Counted from the stretch's first letter, positions 47,006 through 57,677 are shown. The stretch: 64,000 nt of DNA from Dolichospermum planctonicum (GCF_005402965.1 NZ_BJCF01000021.1:1-64000); one strand, 5' to 3'. The notes: generated by a model not told the origin, from the sequence alone. Numbers and translations: made by a program.

Positions 47006-49078
47006 TTAATTACTAACTTCTGAAGGCTGAGATTCTTCTGCTGGTGTTGCTTCTGGCGTGGATTCCACTGATGGAGTAAGTGGTGATTTGGGAACCAGCA
47101 ATTGCCGCCAAGTTCTAATTTGTTCCCTAGCATCAGTATAAGCACTACTACCGCGAGGAATTAACTTCGCTGTATTAATAGCTTTGGCAACATCATCTTC
47201 ACTTTGAGAACGTGCTATTTGTAATAATTGTTGACTCCATTGGTCAATGGCAATGTTCACATCTAAACGCAAACTGTTACGATTAGATACCCGATTTGCC
47301 AACTCCATAGCCTGAACTAAAGCTTCTGGTGTGCCAATCTCTGCAACTTGCTTGGCTTTTTGCCAACTTTCCTGAGAGCGAATTTGGTCTTGCCAGGTAT
47401 CTATAGCCGTTTGGGCTTCATCCGACAAAGCCCGTCCTGATGCAGCGATTTTTTGAGCTTCACTAATCGCAGTTTTAAAATCACCATTATCGGCCAATAC
47501 CCTAGCCTGATCTAAGTATGGTTGATCTTGAATACGCTCAATTTTTGCAGTCCATAGCCGAATCTTTTTCCTCGCTTCTGGATATAATGCTCGCCCTGAA
47601 CGAATTTGACTAACTTCAGCGATCGCAGTTTGTAAAGAGCTAACATCTTCACTAATTGCGATTTGTTCAGCCCGTTCTAAATATGGTGTATCTTCAATCG
47701 TCTCCACCTGGCCACGCCAACGCCCCATTTCCTGACGGGCTTCCTTCCCACGGGGATTACTACTAGGAATTAATTGTACCTCAGAAATAGCCGCAGTTAA
47801 ATCACTAACCGTACCTTGACTAGCTAAATTCCGGGCTTTTTCTAAGCGAGAAACATCTTCAATTTCTAATTGCCAACTAGCAATTAATTGCTGTGCTTCA
47901 TTATAATTTTCCCTAGAAGCATCTATTTGTTGAGCTTGAGAAATCGCCGTTTCTAACCCAGCCACAGTACCAATAAAGGCGCTTCTTTTCGCCTCACCCA
48001 AAAACAGAAAATCATCAACTTCCGCCTGTAATGCCGGAATAGGGGGGATTTTTCGAGCAATTTCCAGTGCTGTATCAGCATCTCGCCCTTTCATCTTCCC
48101 TTGTGCTAATTTAAGTATTTTCCGCGCAAATCCAGTGATTAGCTCCTGGGCTTTTTGGTATAAATAACTTTCTGGTTTAATCGTTTTAGCTAGTTTAATC
48201 GCTTTGAGTAAATTATCTAAACTCCGGGTTTCTGCTAAATTTTCAGCTTTGTAAAGTTTATCCCCATCTTCCCGCGCCGTGACAATAATATTATTTAATT
48301 GCTCATATTTAGTATTTGCCCAGTATTTATTATTTACCCGCAGTAATCTAGCTGTGAGCATAAAAGCCGATTGCCAATGTCTTTGGCGCAGTTCCTGTTC
48401 CGCTTCTTGGTAGATTCCTTCGGCTTTTGACCAAATTGACTGCCATTTTTCAATTTGCTCTTCTACTAATTTACTCGCTTCTAAATCCGCTGGAATTTGA
48501 CGAGCAGTAGCGATCGCCCCCTGCAAATCCCCCGACTGAAAAGTCTCATCAGCTAGTTGTAAAATATCCCGTGACCATTTTTCTAAAAACCGATTGATTT
48601 CCCCCCGTAGAGGGTGATTTTCTGGTAACTGTTTCACCAAAGCGATCGCTTGGAGCAAATCATTAACTGTTTGCTTAGAAGCCGCCAACTGAGCGCAGTG
48701 TAACCTAACTGACGCACTCGCTAAAGGCCAGAAAATTTGCGGGCAATTAGGAGCAGAAGGCAGTTTAAACAACATAGATATTGCCAAAAACCCCACACTC
48801 CCAGGAATCAAAGTTAGCACTACCGCTAAAGGTATCCATCCCTTCATCCAAGGTGGCATTTTCTCAGTTATAACACTGATATAAAAATTAGCTTTAGAAG
48901 CATTATTTATAGATAGGCCAGTGCCATCTTGATTTTTTCCATTCTTCACAGACTTAAAATGAGAACCAACAGCAGTAGTATCAGCCGTTTGATTATTTGG
49001 TATATAGTTGGGCTGAAGCCCAATAGATTCATCTACTTGGTCCAAAGGCCAATTATCTGGAATATCCCGTTCTGTCAT
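47006..49078 (-). CDS. Membrane-anchored helical repeat protein
   Basis: A 690-residue protein. A disordered N-terminus (1-75) is followed by one membrane helix (about 81-104, IPLAVVLTLIPGSVGFLAIS). Then come about eight degenerate repeats of 65-75 residues, recognised by DLLQAIALVKQLPENHP, DLQGAIATARQIP, DLTAAISEVQLIPSSNP and DFKTAISEAQKIAASG, each ending near a Trp. The C-terminus is Pro/Glu/Ser-rich. Relatives are sometimes labelled chromosome segregation ATPase, but no ATPase motif is visible. I would call it a scaffold of unknown role. Confidence 0.7.
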   Translation of the reverse strand: MTERDIPDNWPLDQVDESIGLQPNYIPNNQTADTTAVGSHFKSVKNGKNQDGTGLSINNASKANFYISVITEKMPPWMKGWIPLAVVLTLIPGSVGFLAISMLFKLPSAPNCPQIFWPLASASVRLHCAQLAASKQTVNDLLQAIALVKQLPENHPLRGEINRFLEKWSRDILQLADETFQSGDLQGAIATARQIPADLEASKLVEEQIEKWQSIWSKAEGIYQEAEQELRQRHWQSAFMLTARLLRVNNKYWANTKYEQLNNIIVTAREDGDKLYKAENLAETRSLDNLLKAIKLAKTIKPESYLYQKAQELITGFARKILKLAQGKMKGRDADTALEIARKIPPIPALQAEVDDFLFLGEAKRSAFIGTVAGLETAISQAQQIDASRENYNEAQQLIASWQLEIEDVSRLEKARNLASQGTVSDLTAAISEVQLIPSSNPRGKEARQEMGRWRGQVETIEDTPYLERAEQIAISEDVSSLQTAIAEVSQIRSGRALYPEARKKIRLWTAKIERIQDQPYLDQARVLADNGDFKTAISEAQKIAASGRALSDEAQTAIDTWQDQIRSQESWQKAKQVAEIGTPEALVQAMELANRVSNRNSLRLDVNIAIDQWSQQLLQIARSQSEDDVAKAINTAKLIPRGSSAYTDAREQIRTWRQLLVPKSPLTPSVESTPEATPAEESQPSEVSN

Positions 49079-49214
49079 TGCTCACACCACAGTAATTAAT
49101 TGAATAGCGATATGAAAGTAGGTAGATCAATAAATATAGATAATATTATGCTTAATATCCTCACTTTCCCATCAATAACATTACTATTATTTGGTTTGAG
49201 TATGACTAATTACA

Positions 49215-50120
49215 TTAACCAGAAATTAAAGATTCTTTTTGTAAATCTAGAATTAGCTGAGTTAAATCATCACTAGTTGCCTGATAAACATTACCACAAA
49301 AGTCACAAATTGCCTCCGCACCATTATCTTTAACAATCATGTCCTCAAGTTCAGCCTCTCCCAATATTTTCAGCGCCCCTAGCACCCGCTCAAAAGAGCA
49401 ACCACAATGAAAGCGTAGCATTTGACTTTCGGGAAATATGTTCAATCCCATATCTCCTAACAAATCATGCAAGATTTCCGTCAATGTTTTCCCCGCTTGT
49501 AGTAGTGGTGTAAAACCGGATAAAGCGGAAACTCTTGATTCTAAAGTCGCTACCAGTTCTTCATCTTTAGCCGCCTTAGGTAACACTTGTAGCAGTATTC
49601 CCCCGGCTGCTGTTACCCCCTGTTGTCCCACAAATACACCCAAAACTAACGCCGAAGGAGTTTGTTCCGAATTTAGGAGATAATGGGCTACATCCTCACC
49701 TATTTCCCCGGAAACCAGTTCCACTGTACTAGAGTAAGGATAGCCATAACCAACATCTCGGACTACATAAAGATAGCCCCCACCCACAGCAGAACCAACA
49801 TCCAGTTTACCTTTGTGATTGAGAGGCAATTCCGCAGATGGATTACCGACATAACCCCTAACAGTTCCATCTAAACCTGCATCTGCTAATATACCACCTA
49901 AAGGACCATCTCCTTTAACGCGAACATTTACCCTAGAGCCTTGTCGTTTCATGCTTGAAGCCATTAACAAACCAGCCGCCATTGTTCTTCCTAGTGCTGC
50001 TGTCGCCACATAGGACAATTTATGGCGAACCCTTGCTTCTTCCGTTAACCGGGTGGTAATCACACCTACTGCTTTAATCCCCCCATTCGCCGCAGTCCCA
50101 CGAATTAATTGATCTGCCAT
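49215..50120 (-). CDS. hslO: Redox-regulated chaperone Hsp33
   Basis: A 301-residue holdase activated by oxidation. The four zinc cysteines lie in HCGCSFERV and CDFCGNVYQ near the C-terminus. Disulphide formation and zinc loss would open the chaperone. The N-terminal core has AALGRTMAAGLLMASS and RVKGDGPLGG. The length is normal. It is divergent from the small SRPBCC gene. Confidence 0.95.
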   Translation of the reverse strand: MADQLIRGTAANGGIKAVGVITTRLTEEARVRHKLSYVATAALGRTMAAGLLMASSMKRQGSRVNVRVKGDGPLGGILADAGLDGTVRGYVGNPSAELPLNHKGKLDVGSAVGGGYLYVVRDVGYGYPYSSTVELVSGEIGEDVAHYLLNSEQTPSALVLGVFVGQQGVTAAGGILLQVLPKAAKDEELVATLESRVSALSGFTPLLQAGKTLTEILHDLLGDMGLNIFPESQMLRFHCGCSFERVLGALKILGEAELEDMIVKDNGAEAICDFCGNVYQATSDDLTQLILDLQKESLISG

Positions 50121-50185
50121 GAAAAACCTTACAATTCTTTTGGTGACTTTTGTATTTTAGCTTAAACAGTAGAAGCCGTTGATTA

Positions 50186-50216
50186 ACCCATTACCCATTA
50201 CCCATTACCCATTACC
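50186..50216. repeat. Heptamer repeats (CATTACC) abutting a start codon
   Basis: Four 7-bp units of CCCATTA type end precisely at the ATG of the next gene. No AGGAG site is present. Confidence 0.8.
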
Positions 50217-50603
50217 ATGCTAGGTACATTTCAACAAAGCCAAATCCGCATCGAAATTCCAGCATCAGCTGATGCCATTCATGATAGTATTCTTCATCCA
50301 GTACAATTGAAAAAATGGCTCTTAGGACAAAATTTCCCCCCGGAAATGCCCACAGAATTGCCACCGGGCTTTGAATTTACTACTTGGACAGGACCTGTAT
50401 CCATTCATCATCGAGTAGATGTGGTAAAACCCAATTGTTTGCGATTACTACTCAGTGGAGCCATTGATGGCTTTCACGAATGGTACTGGGGTGAAGGTTG
50501 GGTACAGTCACGCTTAGAAGGTGTATCTATGTTACCTCTCAATTTAGGTCAAAGCCTCAGTTTATTTAGCTTGCGTCAGTTTTTATCAGGGATAAGAAAT
50601 TAA
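50217..50603 (+). CDS. SRPBCC-like small protein
   Basis: A 128-residue protein with a START/Bet v1-like pattern: an N-terminal strand FQQSQIRIEIPASADAIHDSI, helical HPVQLKKWLL and a C-terminal helix (MLPLNLGQSLSLFSLRQFLSG). The SRPBCC fold often binds hydrophobic ligands, but no ligand is known here. It is shorter than most family members, so the pocket may be incomplete. The start codon sits in the last heptamer unit. Confidence 0.6.
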   Translation: MLGTFQQSQIRIEIPASADAIHDSILHPVQLKKWLLGQNFPPEMPTELPPGFEFTTWTGPVSIHHRVDVVKPNCLRLLLSGAIDGFHEWYWGEGWVQSRLEGVSMLPLNLGQSLSLFSLRQFLSGIRN

Positions 50604-50707
50604 CCGCAGATAAAAAAATATCCCCTATTCCCTACAAGAAAATGGGGATTTTCTGTAAACTTTTTGACTTTTCAAACATCCTCTGAACAGCAAATTACCT
50701 GTTAATA

Positions 50708-51427
50708 TTAATTAATCTCCAGTAATTTATAATCTCGGAGCAATTTTGTGTTTTCAGCACTTAATAATTCCCGCAGGCTATCAATCTCATTTAATATCTC
50801 GATTTCCCGTCTACATTCTTGTTGTAAAATTGATAAGTAGCGCTCGCGCTGCTTTTCTGTTTTGGCCTCTTTGAGCATACAAATGGCCATGTTAATGTTA
50901 GAAACAGGATTGGATAAGTCTATAGAAACTTTTCTTAATAGGCTTTCTCGAACCTGTGCCAGTTCGTTGGAGTTTTGCAACTCAAGCTGATTGGTTTTGA
51001 TTTCCTTTTGCAGTCTTGCTGACTTCCGAGCTTCTTTTAGATAGGCTTGACCAGGGATTAAACGTTTTTGCAACCTAGCTTTTACTGCTTGTAATATTTC
51101 CAAAGGCTCAAAAGGTTTAGTAATGTAATCATCAGCACCTAGACACATACCTTGACGTAAATCACTCCGGTTGGCTCTAGCAGTGAGAAAAATCAGGGGG
51201 ATATCAGCACACTTGGGTTCTTGTCGCAGTTTTTGTAAAACCTCATAGCCATTGATTCCTGGTATCATAATGTCACAGATGATTAAATCAGGATTTTTAT
51301 TTTTCGCCAATTGTAGCCCGGTTGTTCCGTCTACAGCGGTAATAACGTTGAAATCTGCCAATTCTAAAATTTCTTGCAGATTTGAGAGAATTTGAGTTTC
51401 ATCTTCGATTACTAAAATTAAGCTCAT
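50708..51427 (-). CDS. Response regulator with degenerate histidine-kinase dimerisation helix
   Basis: A 239-residue protein. The receiver domain (1-120) has phospho-accepting D52 and a TKPFEP lysine motif. A coiled coil (130-160) leads to a segment (RESLLRKVSIDLSNPVSN) that aligns with the HisKA H-box but has aspartate-leucine-serine where HELRTP would be, so the phospho-histidine is missing. No ATPase domain follows. It may be a dimerisation module that binds a partner kinase. It is divergent from the large hybrid kinase at 51734. Confidence 0.82.
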   Translation of the reverse strand: MSLILVIEDETQILSNLQEILELADFNVITAVDGTTGLQLAKNKNPDLIICDIMIPGINGYEVLQKLRQEPKCADIPLIFLTARANRSDLRQGMCLGADDYITKPFEPLEILQAVKARLQKRLIPGQAYLKEARKSARLQKEIKTNQLELQNSNELAQVRESLLRKVSIDLSNPVSNINMAICMLKEAKTEKQRERYLSILQQECRREIEILNEIDSLRELLSAENTKLLRDYKLLEIN

Positions 51428-51733
51428 GACTCAAAGTTGACCTCTAGGGAATTATCTATGTATATTTCCGACAATTTTTTTGTGATTTTATTCACTTAAT
51501 GCCGGCCATTATACAGCAAATTGTACATACTCAACTTTTAAATAATGATTTAATAACGAATTTTGCTACTCCGAAAATTTTTTCCCTCATACCACAATAC
51601 TGTTCAGTTAGAGCCGCCAAAATTAAATTATCTTTACTTTGTATCCTTACCTTAACAGTATTGGTGTATAATAGACTATGGTATAGTTCCATGGACGCAC
51701 CCAAATCAGGTATTGACCACATTTACTTAAATA
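51428..51733. other. Spacer between divergent signalling genes
   Basis: About 300 bp that should hold both promoters. A TATAAT hexamer occurs at 51667, but no well-spaced -35 box accompanies it. A short open stretch (51499-51747) has weak coding character and overlaps the kinase start; I do not call it. Confidence 0.35.
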
Positions 51734-54568
51734 ATGAAAAGCTATAGCGCGAATATATTAAAAGAAATACCCCTGAGATTAGTCCTAATTGTTCCCTTTG
51801 TCTTGCAAATTGTCGGGGCTGTGGGGTTAGTTGGTTATCTTTCATACTATACTGGGGAAAAGGTAGTAGAGAATATGGCTAAACAATTGATCACAGAAAT
51901 TTCTGACCACATTGATCAAAGTCTAGATGATTATTTGGAACACCTAATACAAACTAGCGAAAATAATGTGGCTCTGATCAAATTAGGTATTATGAATTAT
52001 CAGGATTTAGCCACAGTAAAAAACTATTTTTGGCGGCAGTTACAAATAATTGATCACATAAATGATGTTGCCATTGCTACAGAGAAAAACAGATTTTTGG
52101 CAGTAGCTAAACAAAAAGATGGATCTGGGATGATTATTCTCAGAGATCAGTCAACTAATTATAAATGGAATACCTACTTCACTGACAATCTAGGGAATTA
52201 CAATCAGTCTAAAAATATCATTAATTCTCAAACCGAACCCTCGGAAGATACTCGATCAAGTCATTGGTATCAAACAGCGAAAAATGCAGCAGGAGAGGGA
52301 ATTTGGCACTTTATTGTTTCAAGAAATAACCACAATGAACCAACTTTAATTATTGGCTATTTATTAGCATTCTTTGATCAGAATAATACTTTTCAGGGAG
52401 TTGTTAGTACCTCTGTTCCTCTATCTCAACTAGAGGATTTCCTGCGAAAATTGAAAATAGGTAAGACAGGTCAAGCTTTTATTTTAGAACGGAGCGGGTT
52501 ATTAGTTGCTAGTTCCACTGGTGAAGATCCTTTTCTTTTAGGTTTATCAACCTCTTTCAATTTTTCTAAACCAGATAATTTGAGTAAATACAGATTAAAT
52601 ACACTGAACAGTCGTAACGATCTAACTCGGGAAACAACTCAAAACCTATTAGCACATTTCCAGGGAATTGAGCGAATAACAACAAAACAAAACCTGATCT
52701 TTGTATCCAAAAATGGGCAACGGCATTTTGTCGAAGTTATACCAGCGTCGGTTGATAGAAATTTAGATTGGCTAACAGTTGTTGTGATTCCTGAAACCGA
52801 TTTTCTTAAAGAAATTAAGAACAATATTGATTTGACCATTGTATTGTGTGGTCTAACTCTACTGATTAGCACGGGGATGGGTTTTCTCACCACTAGATGT
52901 GTAAATAAATCCATTCTACAGTTAAATAGAGCCACTCAAGCTCTAGAACTAGCCAACTGTCAACCATTTTGGAGAGAATCAGATCTTGCTTTAATGGAAG
53001 TTAAATGTATTAAAGAATTGGTAAATCTGTCCAATTCCTTCAAGAGAATGGCTATTCAGTTACAATCATCTCTAATAACTTTGGAAGAGCGAGTTGAGCA
53101 AAGAACCGCAGAATTATTCATTGCTAAAGAAAAAGCTGAAATAGCAAATCAAGCCAAAAGCGAGTTTCTTGCTAACATGAGTCACGAATTGCGTACACCC
53201 CTAAATGGTATTTTAGGCTATGCCCAGATTTTGAGCCGGACACAACTTACTCAGGAGCAACAGCGGGGAATTGCTGTGATTTATCAATGTGGTACTCACT
53301 TACTCACCCTGATTAACGATATCCTTGATATTGCCAAAATTGAAGCCCGGAAAATGGAACTTGATCCTGTACCTTGTTATTTACCATCTTTATTACAAGG
53401 AGTAGCGGAAATTGCCAGAATTAAAGCAGAGGAAAAAAGCCTAGATTTTATTTACGAATTAGCAGAAAATATGCCATCAGGAGTTATTCTAGATGAAAAG
53501 CGGGTTAGACAAATTTTGCTAAATCTCTTGAATAATGCCATCAAGTTTACAAATAGAGGACAAGTTATTTTTAGAGCTATTATTAGTGATAATGATATAA
53601 AAACATTGACATCCTCTTCTGTGAAAATCAAGTTTCAGGTTGAAGATACTGGAATTGGCATGAACAGCGAGGAATTAACAAGAATTTTTATGCCTTTTGA
53701 ACAGACGGGAACATCTAAACAAAAAACAGAAGGAACTGGTTTAGGTTTAGCAATTAGTAAAAGTTTTGTAGAAATGATGGGTAGTCACTTGGAAGTTAAA
53801 AGTGAATTGGGAATTGGCACTTTATTTGAATTTGAGATCCAGTGTTCTTTGGCTGATAACTGGGCTAAAGCTAATACTATGACTAATTTAGGCCAAATTG
53901 TGGGATATTCTGGCCAGCGTAGACAAATTTTAGTAGTTGATGATCGTTGGGAAAATCGCTCTGTAATCGTTAGTTTACTTGCTCCCTTGGGTTTTATAGT
54001 TATAGAAGCTAACAATGGTGAAGAAGCTTTACAAAAGGCTATAGAAAATCCTCCTGATCTGATAATTTCTGACCTAAAAATGCCGATTATGGACGGGTGG
54101 GAAATGCTGACTCAAATACGTGAATTAGCCGAGTTGAGAAACACAATCGTGATTATTTCTTCTGCTAGTGTATTTGATGCAGACCGTCAAAAAAGCTTGC
54201 TTATCGGTGGACAGGGTTTTTTACCTAAACCAGTGAAAACAGAAGAACTTTATTGGATATTAGCCCAACAACTTCATCTGAACTGGATTTATGCAGAATC
54301 CATGACAAATGACACTAAAACATCCATGGAAGTTACTGATACAGAAATGGTTGTGCCACCAGCCTCGGATTTAACCATATTGCTAGAATATGCTATGAAA
54401 GGACAAATTCGGGAAATAAATCATGAGCTAAACCGTCTGGAGCAAAGCGGTGAAATTTACCGTCCCTTTATAGATAAAATGACTTTGATGCTGCGAGGAT
54501 ATAAAATTGTTAAGATCCGTGAATTTCTGCAAAATATCAGTAAACAAAAAACATCTTTACCTAAATAG
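51734..54568 (+). CDS. Hybrid sensor histidine kinase with dCache-type sensor
   Basis: A 944-residue membrane kinase. One membrane helix at about 14-37, then a large extracytoplasmic sensor (about 40-360) that resembles a dCache domain, then a second helix (370-390), HAMP-like stretch and coiled coil. HisKA follows with H484 in [10 protein letters not shown]. The HATPase contains NAIKFT, DTGIGM and GTGLGLAIS motifs. A receiver has D780 in [13 protein letters not shown]. The C-terminal 80 residues look helical without a full HPt signature. The protein probably senses a small molecule at the periplasm. It neighbours two other two-component genes. Confidence 0.9.
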   Translation: MKSYSANILKEIPLRLVLIVPFVLQIVGAVGLVGYLSYYTGEKVVENMAKQLITEISDHIDQSLDDYLEHLIQTSENNVALIKLGIMNYQDLATVKNYFWRQLQIIDHINDVAIATEKNRFLAVAKQKDGSGMIILRDQSTNYKWNTYFTDNLGNYNQSKNIINSQTEPSEDTRSSHWYQTAKNAAGEGIWHFIVSRNNHNEPTLIIGYLLAFFDQNNTFQGVVSTSVPLSQLEDFLRKLKIGKTGQAFILERSGLLVASSTGEDPFLLGLSTSFNFSKPDNLSKYRLNTLNSRNDLTRETTQNLLAHFQGIERITTKQNLIFVSKNGQRHFVEVIPASVDRNLDWLTVVVIPETDFLKEIKNNIDLTIVLCGLTLLISTGMGFLTTRCVNKSILQLNRATQALELANCQPFWRESDLALMEVKCIKELVNLSNSFKRMAIQLQSSLITLEERVEQRTAELFIAKEKAEIANQAKSEFLANMSHELRTPLNGILGYAQILSRTQLTQEQQRGIAVIYQCGTHLLTLINDILDIAKIEARKMELDPVPCYLPSLLQGVAEIARIKAEEKSLDFIYELAENMPSGVILDEKRVRQILLNLLNNAIKFTNRGQVIFRAIISDNDIKTLTSSSVKIKFQVEDTGIGMNSEELTRIFMPFEQTGTSKQKTEGTGLGLAISKSFVEMMGSHLEVKSELGIGTLFEFEIQCSLADNWAKANTMTNLGQIVGYSGQRRQILVVDDRWENRSVIVSLLAPLGFIVIEANNGEEALQKAIENPPDLIISDLKMPIMDGWEMLTQIRELAELRNTIVIISSASVFDADRQKSLLIGGQGFLPKPVKTEELYWILAQQLHLNWIYAESMTNDTKTSMEVTDTEMVVPPASDLTILLEYAMKGQIREINHELNRLEQSGEIYRPFIDKMTLMLRGYKIVKIREFLQNISKQKTSLPK

Positions 54569-54623
54569 TGTACTCTAGAAAAGAGAGTCTTGGGATTTAA
54601 TCTCAAAATAACGTAGTATACTG

Positions 54624-54663
54624 GGGTTAGTCGTATTTAAACTCAAGATGAAATACCTAACCC
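54624..54663. other. Inverted repeat between two kinase genes
   Basis: A 13-bp stem (GGGTTAG + GTATTT with AAATAC + CTAACCC, 2-nt bulge) and a 12-nt loop. It has no T-run and could be a regulatory structure or an operator. Confidence 0.4.
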
Positions 54664-54775
54664 ATGAACAAGTTTATAAACAATTCAGCACTATGAAACT
54701 CAAAGTTAAAAATCAGTTAACCGTTACGAGAATCGCTATTTTCATTCATAATTTATAAATCATAAGGAAAAGATT

Positions 54776-55981
54776 TTGAAAACTTTAACTAAGCAGTCCA
54801 TAATTTTAGTAGTTGATGACAATCCCACCAATTTAGAAATTCTTGATCATGCTTTGAATCAAGAAGGGTACAAAGTGCGAATCGAAGCAGAGGGGTTAAA
54901 TGTCATGAAACAAGCCCGTTTGAGTATTCCTGATTTAATCCTATTGGATATTATGTTGCCTGATATTAATGGATTTGAGGTTTGTCAGCAATTGAAAGCC
55001 GATCCCTTGACCAAGTCTATACCTATAATTTTTATGACTGCTCTGGCTGATACTGTTGATAAAATTAAAGGGTTAAATTTAGGTGCCGTGGACTATATAA
55101 CTAAGCCATTTCAAAAACAAGAATTACTTGCTCGTGTGCGTGGACATTTGCAGTTACGAGAATTAACTAAAACTTTAGAAATCCAGAATCAACAACTCAT
55201 AGAACTGAAAAGTGAGCTAGAAAATCGCGTTGCTGAACGGACAGCAGAATTAAGTCAGGCTCTAGAAAAAGAAAAGGAAGTAAATCAATTAAAATCCCGG
55301 TTCATTACCATGGCATCCCACGAGTTTCGCACTCCTTTAGCGATTATTTCTTCATCATCGGGTATTTTACAAAATTTTAGCGATCGCCTCAGTGAAAAAA
55401 GAAAACAGGAACATCTAGAAACAATCCAAAATACAATCAGGCATATCATCCAAATCCTTGATGATGTCCTCATGATTAACCAAGCTGAAGCTGAAAAAAT
55501 AGAAGTAAACCTAGAACCATTAGATATCATTAAGTTCTGTCGTCATCTCAAGGAGCAAATAGAAGCTAGCTTTACCTCCCATGGAATTGATTTTTATATA
55601 GATTTAGGTGATGAAATTTTCAGCAATTATCAGATTGTTCAAGTAGACAAAAAACTGTTGCGGCAAATTATAACCAACCTCCTGACTAATGCTATTAAGT
55701 ATTCTCCTAATCACAATTTAGTTAACTTTAGTTTGTCTAAGAAAGATGACCAACTTATCTTTAAAATTAGTGATCATGGTATTGGTATTCCTGAAGCAGA
55801 CCAAGTTCATTTATTTGAGTATTTTCAGCGCGGATCTAACGTCGGGACACTTCCTGGTACAGGTTTAGGTTTGTCCATAGTCAAAAAATGCGTGGATTTG
55901 CACCAGGGGGAAATTACCTTCTATAGTGAATTAGGAAAGGGAACAGTATTTACAGTGATTCTTCCTTTTTTAAAGGGCTGA
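54776..55981 (+). CDS. Response regulator-histidine kinase hybrid (REC-HisKA-HATPase)
   Basis: A 401-residue soluble protein. The receiver (1-125, D58 in LILLDIMLPDINGFEV) comes first, followed by a coiled coil, HisKA (H182 in MASHEFRTPL) and an intact HATPase (NLLTNAIKYS, DHGIGIPE, GTGLGLSIVKK). This order suggests a phosphorelay in which an upstream kinase modulates the kinase activity of this protein. The start is TTG at 54776, with AAGGA about 8 nt before. Its neighbour upstream is the hybrid kinase at 51734. Confidence 0.9.
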   Translation: MKTLTKQSIILVVDDNPTNLEILDHALNQEGYKVRIEAEGLNVMKQARLSIPDLILLDIMLPDINGFEVCQQLKADPLTKSIPIIFMTALADTVDKIKGLNLGAVDYITKPFQKQELLARVRGHLQLRELTKTLEIQNQQLIELKSELENRVAERTAELSQALEKEKEVNQLKSRFITMASHEFRTPLAIISSSSGILQNFSDRLSEKRKQEHLETIQNTIRHIIQILDDVLMINQAEAEKIEVNLEPLDIIKFCRHLKEQIEASFTSHGIDFYIDLGDEIFSNYQIVQVDKKLLRQIITNLLTNAIKYSPNHNLVNFSLSKKDDQLIFKISDHGIGIPEADQVHLFEYFQRGSNVGTLPGTGLGLSIVKKCVDLHQGEITFYSELGKGTVFTVILPFLKG

Positions 55982-56208
55982 AAATTTGATCAATTAGCAG
56001 TTTTGTTGCTCATACTTTCACTGTTGTGATACTGAAATCGGTAAATTTGAACACATAAATACTATTTACACTGATTGATATGCAAAGCATCCAGGATTCT
56101 ATTAATCAGATCATCATCTAAAGTTTATATTAGTTTAATCTACAATGGTCAAGAAAAGATAAATTTAGAATCATAACTAGCTCAGGCACAGGATTCTTAT
56201 AAAATTCT

Positions 56209-56243
56209 CAACAAAATTCTCAACAAAATTCTCAACAAAATTT
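56209..56243. repeat. 13-bp tandem repeat before the deacetylase start
   Basis: Three units of AAAATTCTCAACA end right at the ATG of the deacetylase gene. They replace any clear ribosome binding site. Confidence 0.8.
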
Positions 56244-57095
56244 ATGTCCCCAATTAACAATTATACCCCGACAGACAGCCACAATCAAAAACTCAAAATC
56301 ATTGGTATGGCCACAATATTATTATCTTTAGCTGCTTGTACTAACGTCCAAAGTCCCAACCAGTTAAAAACAAATGACAAACCATTAAAAGTTGCTATTC
56401 CTGAACATGAATTTCCAGGAAAATCACAACTATCAACTAAAATTGAAAATCTAAATTTTACCGTCCCCAGCAAATATCAGGGGAAGACAGTTTATCAAGT
56501 CGAACCCAGTAATAAAGAGAAAGTAATTGCGTTAACTATTGATGATGGTCCTTGGCCAAAAACAACCTTAGAAATGCTGGATATCTGCAAACAAAATAAT
56601 GTCAAAGTTACATTTTTTTGGGTAGGAAATGCTTTACAAGCTAACCCCGAAATTGCTAAACGAGTTGTAGCTGAAGGCCACGCTATCGGTAATCATACTT
56701 GGCATCATTGGTATCGAAATATGGATGCAGCTACAGCAAAAAGTGAAATTGAACGCACAAATGACCTAATTTACAAGACAACAGGCGTTAAAACATCTTT
56801 TTTCCGCCCTCCAGGAGGCTATTTAAACAACGGATTAGCTGCTTATGCCAAAAATCAAAAAAACTCCGTTGTCCTCTGGTCTGTCACCTCAGCAGACACC
56901 GATCCTCGCGCTAAACCTCAAGCCTTTGTGAAAAATGTTCTTAAAGGAGCAAAACCTGGAGCAATTGTGTTAATGCACGATGGTGGAGGAAATCGGGAGA
57001 GAACAGTGAAAGCCTTACCAGAAATTATTAGCGGGCTTAAACAGCAAGGATACCGATTTGTCACAGTTCCTGAACTCTTGAAAATGCAGCCATAA
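56244..57095 (+). CDS. Polysaccharide deacetylase (NodB-type) lipoprotein
   Basis: A 283-residue protein with a lipobox LAAC (C32) after a hydrophobic stretch, so probably a membrane-anchored lipoprotein. The NodB domain has the metal site TIDDGPWP (D100, D101), GNHTWHH, FRPPGGYLN, a WS-containing loop (VVLWSVTSADTDPR) and LMHDGGGNRERT. Such enzymes remove acetyl groups from peptidoglycan or exopolysaccharide at the cell surface. Its start lies directly after a 13-bp tandem repeat. Confidence 0.9.
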   Translation: MSPINNYTPTDSHNQKLKIIGMATILLSLAACTNVQSPNQLKTNDKPLKVAIPEHEFPGKSQLSTKIENLNFTVPSKYQGKTVYQVEPSNKEKVIALTIDDGPWPKTTLEMLDICKQNNVKVTFFWVGNALQANPEIAKRVVAEGHAIGNHTWHHWYRNMDAATAKSEIERTNDLIYKTTGVKTSFFRPPGGYLNNGLAAYAKNQKNSVVLWSVTSADTDPRAKPQAFVKNVLKGAKPGAIVLMHDGGGNRERTVKALPEIISGLKQQGYRFVTVPELLKMQP

Positions 57096-57341
57096 ATATC
57101 CTCTTCTATTATTCTAGATTTGCTTGTATATCTATCTAAATATTTTTTGCAAATGTTAGCTTATCAATAAACACAAAGACTTAACCACAATTTACCCAGT
57201 AAGTTCACTGTCACAGTTGTTGAAGGGTTTAAAACGGTTCTCTCCCCTCAAATATGAAATCTATTTTGCTATATTGAACATTTTTTTAAAGATACTACAC
57301 TTGTATTACTACTCTGTATATATCTGTAAGGAGAAAAAATC

Positions 57342-57677
57342 ATGCAAACCATTACACGCATTTCAACAACTGATATGGAAGTTACTAGTATTCGTCTAGA
57401 ACGGGTACTAAAGGATAAACTTAAAGATATGGCTGGTAATCAAGGATATCAGTCTCTAATTCGAGATATCCTGTGGAATTATATCCAGCAAAAATCTGGT
57501 GAGTGGAACCCGCGTTTTTCTAAATCTGATATTCGTGCCAGTATTTGTGCTATAGCGGAACAAGAACAACGTTGTGTCCTCACAGGTAAATTAATTGAAC
57601 CACAACAGTCAATGTTGTTAGGATTAACCAGAAATGGTGATATGCTTCCTCTGAGCTTGGAAAGTTTATCTGGCTAG
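57342..57677 (+). CDS. Small ribbon-helix-helix-like protein
   Basis: A 111-residue protein. Residues 12-50 (MEVTSIRLERVLKDKLKDMA, then YQSLIRDILWNYI) match the strand-helix-helix plan of ribbon-helix-helix DNA-binding proteins. The remainder (RASICAIAEQEQRCVLTGKLIEP) is unassigned. A perfect AAGGAG site lies 8 nt before the ATG. It may be a regulator, but the family is not certain. No toxin partner is adjacent. Confidence 0.65.
   Translation: MQTITRISTTDMEVTSIRLERVLKDKLKDMAGNQGYQSLIRDILWNYIQQKSGEWNPRFSKSDIRASICAIAEQEQRCVLTGKLIEPQQSMLLGLTRNGDMLPLSLESLSG

Noticed and set aside
51499-51747. 82-residue frame ahead of the hybrid kinase
   Set aside because: Weak coding character, no Shine-Dalgarno site and overlap with the kinase start; probably promoter DNA.
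57217-57399. 60-residue frame before the RHH-like gene
   Set aside because: Overlaps the better-supported gene at 57342 with a strong ribosome binding site, and has low-complexity content.
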